Positions 55,048 through 62,996 of a DNA stretch of 64,000 nt are shown here, piece after piece. A program made the translations under genes and the position numbers. The notes beneath the pieces are model-generated. The model made no database searches, had not been told where the DNA came from, and was given only the letters and a program-made list of their open reading frames with translations. The stretch is from Bradyrhizobium sp. SZCCT0231 (lineage in GTDB: Bacteria; Pseudomonadota; Alphaproteobacteria; Rhizobiales; Xanthobacteraceae): positions 930,001 to 994,000 of the forward strand of contig NZ_JAFCKP010000001.1 in assembly GCF_018130245.1 (NCBI RefSeq). Reading direction: 5' to 3'. Each line of letters opens with the position of its first letter. The first letter of the stretch is position 1.

Positions 55048-56058
55048 TCAGCGCCTCGCCAACAGGCCTTGCGGCCGGATCGCCAGCACCAGCACCATGA
55101 TCAGGAAGGTCACGACGATGGCGTAGGTCGGGATGTAGACCGAGCCGAGCTGCTCGGCGAGGCCGATGATCAGCGCGCCGAGCGCGGCGCCGGGGATCGA
55201 GCCCATGCCGCCCACGATCACGACGACGAGGGAAGCCAGCAGGAAGCGGATGTCCTCGCCGGGCGACAACGACTGGAAGGTGCCGCCAACGACGCCGGCG
55301 ATGCCCGCAAGCCCTGCGCCGAACGCGAATACAGCGACGAAGACGAGCTGGATGCGCACGCCGGTCGCGGCCAGGATATCGCGATCGTCGACGCCGGCGC
55401 GAACGATCATACCGATCCGGGTGCGGTTGAGCGCGAGCCACATCGCGACGCCAATCACCACCGAGGCGACGAAGATCACGAGCCGTACCAAGGGATATCT
55501 GAGATAGACCGGCTCACCCGAGGATTTTATCGCCGTGATCAGCGGCAGCTCTATAGGACCGATCAGCCAGCCCGGGGTCTGGATCTGGTAGAAATCGCCA
55601 CCGCAGGCCCAGAGCATCAGATCGGCAAACACGATCGACAGCCCGATCGTCACCATGGTCTGTCTGAGATCCTGTCCCTCCATCCGGCGGAACACGATCA
55701 CCTGGAGCAGGACGCCGACCAGGGCGGTCAGGATGAAGGCGACGATGAAGCTGAGGATCCAGGAGCCGGTCGATGCGCTGATGGCGTAGCCGACATAGCC
55801 GCCGAACAGATAGAGCGAGCCGTGTGCGAGGTTGACGTTGCGCATCAGGCCGAAGATCAGCGTGAAGCCGCTGGCGACGAGGAAATAGAGGCCTCCGAGC
55901 GTGATGCCGTTGAAGAGGGCGTTGAGGAAGACCCGCTTGCGGCCGATCGCCTCTTCGAGCCCCGGCGGCCAGATCGCGAAGATCATCCAGAGCACGATCG
56001 CAATGGCAATGATCGCGATCAGCGCCCAGGCCGGATGGCGTTCGACAAAGCGGCTCAT
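55048..56058 (-). CDS. livH: Branched-chain amino acid-type ABC transporter permease LivH
   Basis: 336 residues, slightly longer than LivH because of an extra N-terminal helix. GITLGGLYFLVASGFTLIFG starts the LivH core and AGGxVGGTFQSLSP-like VVGGTFQSLSPGED occurs later. First gene of the 18-gene series; its promoter should lie in 56059-56357. Confidence 0.94.
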   Translation of the reverse strand: MSRFVERHPAWALIAIIAIAIVLWMIFAIWPPGLEEAIGRKRVFLNALFNGITLGGLYFLVASGFTLIFGLMRNVNLAHGSLYLFGGYVGYAISASTGSWILSFIVAFILTALVGVLLQVIVFRRMEGQDLRQTMVTIGLSIVFADLMLWACGGDFYQIQTPGWLIGPIELPLITAIKSSGEPVYLRYPLVRLVIFVASVVIGVAMWLALNRTRIGMIVRAGVDDRDILAATGVRIQLVFVAVFAFGAGLAGIAGVVGGTFQSLSPGEDIRFLLASLVVVIVGGMGSIPGAALGALIIGLAEQLGSVYIPTYAIVVTFLIMVLVLAIRPQGLLARR

Positions 56059-56076
56059 GTGCGCCGTCCTGTTTTC

Positions 56077-56220
56077 ACCTCTCCCCGCTTGCGGGGAGAG
56101 GTCGGATTGCGCTCAAGCGCAATCCGGGTGAGGGGGGCTCTCCGCGAGTCAAACTGCCACCGCGCTTGCGGAGACCTCCCCTCACCCCAACCCTCTCCCC
56201 GCAAGCGGGGCGAGGGGGCA
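56077..56220. repeat. Cluster of intergenic palindromic repeats upstream of livH
   Basis: Three stem-loops: CCTCTCCCCGC (56078-56088) with 56091-56101; GGATTGCGCT (56104-56113) with 56116-56125; and an inverted relative of the first near 56191-56216. This is the familiar CTCTCCCCGC-TT-GCGGGGAGAG repeat type of Bradyrhizobium and other alphaproteobacteria. It sits inside the likely livH leader. Confidence 0.8.
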
Positions 56221-56357
56221 GGCAGACCGTGACCGGCTGCTAGCCTCGCCATGAACGTACGCTCCCGTCGGTCGCGATCATCTCGGGATCGCGTTGCCTG
56301 CATCCTAGCCAGGCGGCGACGGTGACGTTTGATCGTGAGTATCTTTTCGTGCCGCGG

Positions 56358-57185
56358 TCAGGCGCGCAAAACCTTGGCTGCGCGACGATAATCGGTCGGG
56401 GCCATCCCGACATTGGCGGCGAAGAAGCGGGTGAATCCGCTTTGCGAGGAGAAGCCGAGATCAAAGCCGATGTCGGCGATCGGCGTCTCGCTCGCCACCA
56501 GCGCCTCGAGCGCCTGTTCCATGATCAGCGTATTGAGATAGAGGTTCGGGGTGACACCGGTCTGGACGCGGAACAGCCGGTAGAAATGCGGCCGCGACAG
56601 GCCGGATTCGCGCGCGATGGTGTCGAGCTCGATCTCGGCGCCGGGACTCTCCGACATCATCTTGATGCATTTGCGCACGCGAAAATCGGTGACGGAGCCG
56701 CTTGCGCGCGGATCGCGCGCGACCACGGCCTGCTGCCAGCTTTCGTCGTAGCAGATGTCGATCAGCCTCCTCAGCTCGGAATCGAGGCTGGAGAGCGATG
56801 GTGCGCCGCACACGAGCGCGGCGGTCCGCCTGATGTGCTTGTCGAGTGCAGGCGTGCGCCTGAACTGGGTGCGGCCGAACCGCAGACGGTCGGAGCCGGA
56901 AGCGTCCGGCGCGAACCATTCGGCATTGACGTAGAGCACGAAGAAGATGGCGCCGCCGTCGAGATCGGCCGGCAGGAAGTTGTGCGGCTCCCAGGGATTG
57001 ACGGCGACGACGGAAGATTCGGTGAGATCATAGTGCCCGTTGGAGACATCGATGCACGCCGGCATGCCGCCGACATGGAAGATCAGATGACCTTCACGAT
57101 GGGCGTGGATATTGAAAGGGCGGTTCAACTGGTAAACCGTCGCCCGGCCGAAGCGGCCGTGGAAGACGGCGAGCGCACGGCTCAT
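56358..57185 (-). CDS. AraC-family transcriptional regulator
   Basis: 275 residues from ATG 57185 with GGGAGGGGA upstream. N-terminal cupin-like sensor (FNIHAHREGHLIFHVGG, NPWEPHNF) and C-terminal double HTH (IELDTIARESGLSRPHFYRL and IADIGFDLGFSSQSGFTRFF). It lies between the binding-protein gene and the liv operon on the same strand, so it probably controls the uptake and catabolic cluster. Confidence 0.93.
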   Translation of the reverse strand: MSRALAVFHGRFGRATVYQLNRPFNIHAHREGHLIFHVGGMPACIDVSNGHYDLTESSVVAVNPWEPHNFLPADLDGGAIFFVLYVNAEWFAPDASGSDRLRFGRTQFRRTPALDKHIRRTAALVCGAPSLSSLDSELRRLIDICYDESWQQAVVARDPRASGSVTDFRVRKCIKMMSESPGAEIELDTIARESGLSRPHFYRLFRVQTGVTPNLYLNTLIMEQALEALVASETPIADIGFDLGFSSQSGFTRFFAANVGMAPTDYRRAAKVLRA

Positions 57186-57309
57186 GCCTTCCCCTCCCGG
57201 ATCTTCTTGTCTTTTCGGCCAGCGTTCAACAACGTCGCCGAGATTGCAAGAGCGGAGAGCGACCGCGTCAGCAAGTCGCTCTCCGCTTACACCGTGCAGG
57301 CGTGATGCG

Positions 57310-58560
57310 TCAGTATTTCTTACATTCCGGGACGGTGCGGCTCGGCAGTCCGATCTTGGAGAACACGGCCGGATCATAGCCGAGCGTCTGGTTCACGTTC
57401 GGGATCACCTTCACGACCTTGCTGAACAGCGCACCCTTGCCGTCGTCGACGACTTCGGTGACGAAGTTGGTGCCGATCGCCTGGCGGTTGGAGTCGAGCT
57501 TGATCTTGCCGTTCGGCGCATCGAGCTCGATCTTCGCCAGTGCTTCCCTGAACTTCGCCTGGTTGTTGGAGAGATCGCCGTTGACCTGACGCAGCGCGAG
57601 GATCAGCGCCATGGTTGAATCATAGTAGTTGGTGGCCAGCAGCGACGGGCTTGGGAAGCGCTTGTTGGGCGGGAAGGCGTCCTGATAGGCCTTCACGAAC
57701 TTCTGCCAGCCCGGATCCTCCCAGGTGTCGGCCTGACCGCTCGCCGCAATGGTTCCGATCAGCGCGTTCTTGGCGTTGCCCTTCGACGACAGGATGGTCT
57801 GGTCGATCATGATGGAACCGCCCATCAGATGCGCCTTGCCGCCGGCCTGCTGATACTGGTTGAGGAAGTTGACGGCATCGGCGCCGCCGAGCCCGAGATA
57901 GATGGCGTCGACGTCGTCGGGCAGGGCGGCAATCACGGAGGCGAAGTCCTTCGTGCCCAGCGGCACCCATTGTCGGTTGGTGACCTGTCCGCCCATTCCG
58001 CAGAATTCGAGCACGAGCCCGAACACCTGGGTGTAGATGAAGGAATAGTCCTCGCCGACGGTTGCGATCTTGCGATACTTCTTTTCGTCATAGGCGTATT
58101 TGCCGAGGCCGACCTGCCACTGCGCGCCGTCCATGTTGTAGCGGAAGAAGTTCGGGGCAGGGTCGACATAGGTCGTTTCCTGCGCGCCGGATGCCGCATT
58201 GATGAAGGTCAGCTCGGGATGGGTCTTGGCAAAGTTCTTCACGGCGATGCCTTCGTCGCCGGAGAGCGGCGACAGCAGGATCTGCACCTTGTCCTGCTCG
58301 ATCAGCTTGCGTACGGCGCGCACGGCCGAGTCCGGCGTTGCGTCGGTCGAGGCGACGATGAACTCGAGCTCCTTGTTGCCGACCTTCTTGCCCAGCACGT
58401 TGAGCGCCGTCTGGTGGCCGCGCATGCCGTCCTCGCCGAGCACCGTGTAGGTGCCTTCGAGCGTAGCGGTCACGCCGACCTTGATCTTTTCCTGAGCGAT
58501 CGCGGCGCCTGAAAGAAACAAGCTGCTCAGCGCGAGCAGTCCCACACTGCATTTCGACAT
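57310..58560 (-). CDS. Branched-chain amino acid/amide-type ABC substrate-binding protein
   Basis: 416 residues from ATG 58560 with GGGAGGAG upstream. Signal peptide about 1-22 (ending AIAQ). Periplasmic-binding-protein type 1 fold: IKVGVTATLEGTYTVLGEDG, SPLSGDEGIAVKNFA, NAASGAQETTY, and TDxSF-like TVGEDYSFIYTQVFG. Probably the binding partner of the LivHMGF proteins, though separated from them by the AraC gene. Confidence 0.93.
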   Translation of the reverse strand: MSKCSVGLLALSSLFLSGAAIAQEKIKVGVTATLEGTYTVLGEDGMRGHQTALNVLGKKVGNKELEFIVASTDATPDSAVRAVRKLIEQDKVQILLSPLSGDEGIAVKNFAKTHPELTFINAASGAQETTYVDPAPNFFRYNMDGAQWQVGLGKYAYDEKKYRKIATVGEDYSFIYTQVFGLVLEFCGMGGQVTNRQWVPLGTKDFASVIAALPDDVDAIYLGLGGADAVNFLNQYQQAGGKAHLMGGSIMIDQTILSSKGNAKNALIGTIAASGQADTWEDPGWQKFVKAYQDAFPPNKRFPSPSLLATNYYDSTMALILALRQVNGDLSNNQAKFREALAKIELDAPNGKIKLDSNRQAIGTNFVTEVVDDGKGALFSKVVKVIPNVNQTLGYDPAVFSKIGLPSRTVPECKKY

Positions 58561-58882
58561 TGTACTCCTCCCCTGTGTCGTCGATTTGTCGCCAACCGGC
58601 GCGACGCCCGCGGCTCTCAAGGGCTCGCGGATTTGACGTGAAAGCTAGCCGAAGTTGCATGCGGTGCACGCGTGGGCGCCCCGTTCGGCTTGACGGGCAG
58701 TCTCATTTTGGATGCTGCGGCGCAAATGATTTCGCGGTGCAACAGGTCGCGGGTGCGCCAAGGCCGCGCCGTGGAAGGCGCGTTTTCCGGTGTTCACTGA
58801 CATCAAGCAGGAAGGTGACTTCGCGCGCGCCCGTTGAGATAGTGGCACTGCGTGGTCTTCTCCCGATCGCAGGATCCGCGAC
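58561..58882. other. Divergent promoter region, no gene seen
   Basis: 322 bp between the divergent binding-protein and enolase-superfamily genes. It should hold both promoters. I see no convincing motif or small gene. Confidence 0.55.
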
Positions 58883-60007
58883 ATGACTGACGGCTTCACC
58901 ATCCGCTCGATCGAGGCGTTTTGCTATCGTTATCCGCTGGCGACGCCGGTTGTGACGTCGTTCGGCAAGATGCTCAACCGTCCCGCCGTCTTCGTTCGCG
59001 CTGTCGACGAAGACGGCGTCGAGGGATGGGGTGAAGCTTGGTCCAACTTTCCAGCGCCCGGCGCTGAGCATCGCGCCCGGCTCGTCAACGAGGTGCTTGC
59101 ACCGGGCCTTGTCGGTCGCAAAATTGGCAGTCCTGCTCAGGCTTTCGACATCTTGACCAAGGGCACCGAGGTGCTGGCGCTCCAGTGCGGTGAACCGGGA
59201 CCATTTGCGCAGGCGATCGCGGGTATCGATCTCGCGCTGTGGGATCTCTCCGCACGCCGCCAGCGTTTGCCGCTTTGGCGGCTTCTGGGCGGGCAGTCCG
59301 ACACGATCAAGGTCTATGCCAGCGGCATCAATCCTGGGGGATCCGCGCAGGCAGCGGAAGCCGCGCTCGCGCGCGGCCATCGCGCGCTGAAGCTGAAGGT
59401 CGGATTCGGCACCGAGACCGACCTTGCCAATTTGGCCGCGCTGCGCGGACTTGTCGGCGCCGGCATGCTTGCCAGCGATGCCAATCAGGCCTGGTCAATG
59501 GCGCAGGCGCTTCAGATGCTGCCGCGGCTTGCCGAATTCGATCTGCGCTGGCTGGAGGAGCCGATCCGCGCCGATCGCCCGCGCGAGGAATGGCGCAGGC
59601 TGCACGCCGCAGCGCAGATGCCGATTGCCGCCGGCGAAAACATTTCGAGCGTCGAGGCCTTCAAGGACGTTCTGTCCGAAGGCGTGCTCGGCGTGGTTCA
59701 GCCTGATGTTGCGAAATGGGGCGGCCTCAGCCTCTGCGCCGGGCTGGCGCGCGACATCCTGGCCGCGGGCAAGACGTTTTGCCCGCACTATCTCGGCGGA
59801 GGTCTCGGCTTGCTTGCCTCCGCGCACCTTCTCGCCGGTATCGGAGGTGATGGCTGGCTGGAAGTCGATGCCAACGACAACCCGCTGCGCGATCTGTTTT
59901 GCGGCTCGATCATCGACGTGAGGGAAGGGACCGTTAAGCTTGGCGAAGAGCCCGGGCTCGGAATAGTGCCCGATCTTGCCTCTATCGAGCACTATCGCAG
60001 CATCTAA
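58883..60007 (+). CDS. Mandelate racemase/muconate lactonizing enzyme-family protein
   Basis: 374 residues of the enolase superfamily. Barrel acid/base Lys170 and Lys172 in LKLKVGF, metal ligands Asp199 (SDANQAW), Glu225 (WLEEP) and Glu252 (AAGENI), Asp275 in VQPDVAKWGG and His302 in FCPHYLGGG all fit mandelate-racemase-type enzymes. It abstracts an alpha-proton from a carboxylate, leading to racemisation, dehydration or cycloisomerisation. Divergent from the binding-protein gene, it is likely part of the same pathway. Confidence 0.93.
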   Translation: MTDGFTIRSIEAFCYRYPLATPVVTSFGKMLNRPAVFVRAVDEDGVEGWGEAWSNFPAPGAEHRARLVNEVLAPGLVGRKIGSPAQAFDILTKGTEVLALQCGEPGPFAQAIAGIDLALWDLSARRQRLPLWRLLGGQSDTIKVYASGINPGGSAQAAEAALARGHRALKLKVGFGTETDLANLAALRGLVGAGMLASDANQAWSMAQALQMLPRLAEFDLRWLEEPIRADRPREEWRRLHAAAQMPIAAGENISSVEAFKDVLSEGVLGVVQPDVAKWGGLSLCAGLARDILAAGKTFCPHYLGGGLGLLASAHLLAGIGGDGWLEVDANDNPLRDLFCGSIIDVREGTVKLGEEPGLGIVPDLASIEHYRSI

Positions 60008-60103
60008 AGCGGAATGGCTTTAGGTTGAATCGATTGCCGCGGGGGCGGTCACCTCTCCCGCTTGCGGGCAGGGCTATCGCATTTGAGAGCTTCTCCGTGC
60101 GGC

Positions 60104-60236
60104 CATCCTTCGAGACGCCCGCTTTAGGCGGGCTCCTCGGGATGAGGACGGAGTGCGCGGCAGCAGTTTCAACGGGCACTGACGCCGATGAGCCTCATCC
60201 TGAGGAGGCGCGTAAGCGCCGTCTCGAAGGACGAGG
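60104..60236. repeat. Inverted pair of short intergenic repeats
   Basis: Copy A (60104-60147) and copy B (60193-60236) are about 44 bp each, related by inversion, and share CCTCATCC-GAGGAG and GTCTCGAAGGA. This CCTCATCCTGAGGAG/TCTCGAAGGATG element is a common dispersed repeat in Bradyrhizobiaceae. Confidence 0.75.
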
Positions 60237-60469
60237 CGGCGCAGGCCGCCGCAGCATTGGGCACATTGTGGTGATCGATCGGAGTGACCTCGCCAACCTG
60301 GGCGACGGGGCCTGTTTCGTCATGCTGTCAATGCCTCTCCGGAAAAAGATTCCGCTTTACCGAAATTCGGAAATGGCGTATGTATCGCCTATCCCGGCTC
60401 ATTCTTGAGGGGCGATCGTGCTGATCGTCATGTTCGCGAGCTGGGCTTGCGGTGGACGCGGCAGCGTCG

Positions 60470-60965
60470 TGTACGAGAAGTCTAGGGCAGGGCGGATTGC
60501 TCTCCGTGAGCCCGAGGCTGCGTGCGGACGAACGGCGTTGTCAGGTTCGTCTCGCCTGTAAGTTTCCGGCTCCGTCGACAGGGCTGGGAAAACTGCGGCG
60601 AAATGGCGGGCCGTGCGTACGGCAAAACCGTGTGGTCCTGGCCGTCGTTGCTACGGTCAAGCTCTTGCGGAGGCGGCAGTCGCGTCAACCGGCGCGATGG
60701 CTGGTGAATTTCGCAAGCGTGAGGGAGGCCAGAAGGAACTCGGCTCCCGGGAGAGCGCGGCATAAGCCGTCCGACCATCGCGCAGGGAAGGCCGAGTGAT
60801 TGGCACCACCTGTATGCTGCTGTGCGGTTCTTCCTGCGTGTGCTTCTTGCGCAGCGGACCGCGGGTGCGAGGTCAGCACCGGTCTTCCCTGCGCCCTCTG
60901 GGCTTTCAGAGGGTGAGCGACGAAGCAAAGCTCGGGCAAATCCGCCGCGAGAATGCGGAGGTGTG
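60470..60965 (+). repeat. Probable long dispersed intergenic repeat of Bradyrhizobium
   Basis: The stretch with GTGTGGTCCTGGCCGTCGTT (60629-) and CTGTATGCTGCTGTGCGGTT (60809-) resembles, from memory, a roughly 0.5-kb sequence found many times between Bradyrhizobium genes. Frames through it code for Arg/Pro-rich nonsense on both strands, so I treat it as non-coding. The limits are approximate. Confidence 0.55.
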
Positions 60966-61273
60966 TCCTTGAAAGAGGTGTTGGCGCATCGCGATGCTGA
61001 TCTCTTCAAGCAGATCCTCGTTGCCAATGTCTGCGGGCCATGTTCTGCAATCCGTCCGCCGCGTGATCGAGCCGGATGACGTCGCTTCGGCCATCCTGGC
61101 CTGTGCCACTCACCTCAAGGCCAGTACCCCCGCCGGCCGGTTGAGACCGCACATGGTGCAGTGCCTCGCGAAATTGGAGGTGCTCTAAGATATCGATGTT
61201 GCGCCACTAATCTCCTGAACGTATGACATGCCTGTCCGCGCCGGTGTGTGGATGCTGTGTGTTTCGGATTCAG
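60966..61273. other. Spacer with possible gene remnant before the sigma-factor gene
   Basis: A short frame (60994-61188) encodes RVIEPDDVASAILACATHLK, which looks protein-like. A neighbouring frame (60969-61035) encodes KEVLAHRDADLFKQILVANV. These could be two pieces of one frameshifted gene or part of the repeat. The sigma-factor promoter should also lie here. No function is proposed. Confidence 0.3.
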
Positions 61274-61783
61274 ATGTCCGATCTAGTGGTTGCCCCTATC
61301 GCGGCGCTGATCGAAGCGTATTACGGAGAATTGCGGTCCTACGCCTCCCGCAAGCTCCGCAACCCCGTTGCTGCCGAAGATGTCGTGCAGGAAGCCTGGT
61401 TGCGATTTGCCAGCTCGGGCAACGACAAGATCGCCAATCCGCGTGCGTATCTCTACCGGCTCGTCGGCAATCTCGTCATCGACCAGCAGCGCCGCGAGCA
61501 GACCCGCCTTGGCGCGGCGGCTCAGCCTTCCGATCATCTCGATGTGGTTGACGAGACGGCCGACACCGAGCGGCAGCTCATGGCGAGGCAGCGGCTGGCG
61601 CTTCTGACCAAGGCAGTTTTCGAGCTGCCGCCCCGGTGTCGCGATTGCTTCATCCTTCGACGCTTTGACGACCTCGAGCCGGACGAGATCGCCAAGCGTA
61701 TGGGAATCAGCCGGAATATGGTTGAAAAGCACCTCCGGCACGCGCTCGTTCACTGTACCAGGCGTCTGAGCGAAGGCGATTGA
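61274..61783 (+). CDS. FecI-like ECF sigma factor
   Basis: 169 residues from ATG 61274 (an earlier in-frame ATG would add a Cys-rich stretch). Region 2: AAEDVVQEAWLRF and PRAYLYRLVGNLVIDQQRRE. Region 4: LPPRCRDCFILRRFDDLEPD then RMGISRNMVEKHLRHAL. It would direct RNA polymerase to the receptor promoter when released by the FecR-like protein. Confidence 0.94.
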   Translation: MSDLVVAPIAALIEAYYGELRSYASRKLRNPVAAEDVVQEAWLRFASSGNDKIANPRAYLYRLVGNLVIDQQRREQTRLGAAAQPSDHLDVVDETADTERQLMARQRLALLTKAVFELPPRCRDCFILRRFDDLEPDEIAKRMGISRNMVEKHLRHALVHCTRRLSEGD

Positions 61784-61897
61784 TTTTTTCTCCCAGCTGA
61801 CCTCCTCTGTTTTAGAATTGCTCCGTCTTAGAGAGTGAGATGGCGGGCGATCGCCACTCTTGCGGCGCTGTTTTCATGCTGGAACGACGAATCATCC

Positions 61898-62875
61898 ATG
61901 AATGACGGGGAGAAGCCGACGGCCCTGGACGAGGCGGCGGAATGGTATGTGCGCCAAGACGCCGGGGTGCTGGATGCTGGCGAGCAGGCGCGCTTCCGGG
62001 CATGGCTGATGCAGCCGGCCAATCGTGCGGCCTACGAGAAAGTCGCCGGCACCTGGGACGATCTCGGCCGCATCCCGCGTCCCGGACTAAGCACAGGATT
62101 GCCGCAACAGGGCGATGTCCGCACGGTCCCGCTTCGGCGGCATCCGTCTCGCACATCCCGGCCCCGCCGCTGGGCGCTCGCTGCGGCGGCGGTCGTGGTG
62201 GCCGTCACCGCCGGCTATGCGCTCGACCTTCCCATGCGGCTCGAGGCAGATGCCATGACGGCGACCGGCGAGGCCCGGATCGTGACGCTGGATGATGGCA
62301 GCAGCGTCGCCTTGAACACTGCGAGCGCCATCGCCGTCGACTATTCGCGCGAGCGGCGGCGCATTCGCCTCTTGCGCGGCGAGGCCGTGTTTACCGTCGC
62401 CAAGGACGCCGCGCGGCCGTTCGTCGTCGCAGCCGCATCCGGCGAAGCGGTTGCGCGCGGCACGGTGTTCGCCGTCCGCAAGGACGACGAGGCCGCGACG
62501 GTCACCGTGCTGGAAAGCCATGTGGGCGTGTCCTATCCGGCGGCTGGCCGAACGGCGGTCGAGCTTGCCCCAGGCGAAGCGCTCGATTATTCGCGCCGCG
62601 GACTCGGCGTCGTGCGGGCCGTCGATGCCGATGCGGCGACCGCCTGGCGACGCGGCAAGCTGATCTTCGTCGATCGTCCTCTCGGGGAGGTGATCGCGGA
62701 GCTCAATCGCTACCATTCTGGACGGATTCAAATCATCGACGGCTCCATCGGGAGCCATCCGGTCAGCGGTGTCTTCGATACCAAAAATCCTCTGCAAGCA
62801 CTGGAGGTTATCGAGCAGACTCTCGGTCTGCACTCGACGCGGCTGAGCAGCCTTCTGATCTTGCTGCATCACTGA
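61898..62875 (+). CDS. FecR-like anti-sigma/signal transducer
   Basis: 325 residues from ATG 61898. N-terminal DUF4880 region (ALDEAAEWYVRQDAG, FRAWLMQPANRAAYEKV), a single membrane helix (WALAAAAVVVAVTAGYAL, about 110-128), periplasmic FecR domain (ARIVTLDDGSSVALNTASAI, RGEAVFTVAKD) and C-terminal DUF4974 (GKLIFVDRPLGEVIAELNRY). It links the outer-membrane receptor to the sigma factor. Confidence 0.94.
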   Translation: MNDGEKPTALDEAAEWYVRQDAGVLDAGEQARFRAWLMQPANRAAYEKVAGTWDDLGRIPRPGLSTGLPQQGDVRTVPLRRHPSRTSRPRRWALAAAAVVVAVTAGYALDLPMRLEADAMTATGEARIVTLDDGSSVALNTASAIAVDYSRERRRIRLLRGEAVFTVAKDAARPFVVAAASGEAVARGTVFAVRKDDEAATVTVLESHVGVSYPAAGRTAVELAPGEALDYSRRGLGVVRAVDADAATAWRRGKLIFVDRPLGEVIAELNRYHSGRIQIIDGSIGSHPVSGVFDTKNPLQALEVIEQTLGLHSTRLSSLLILLHH

Positions 62876-62996
62876 TCAGGAAAAACTTCGCTTCGTCGAC
62901 CTCCTCTTTTCCAACGCTCCTGCGTCTCACTCTCGGAAGGCGACTGCACCGGCCCGCGGCCGGTGCGAGTTGCGACGGTGAAGTGACGGGGGCGTG

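Noticed and set aside
56077-56220. CRISPR-like look of repeated GC-rich palindromes
   Set aside because: Only two or three unequal palindromes, no uniform repeats or spacers, no cas genes.
60482-61027. 181-codon minus-strand frame in the repeat-rich spacer
   Set aside because: Runs through the suspected dispersed repeat; composition like other false calls in such repeats.
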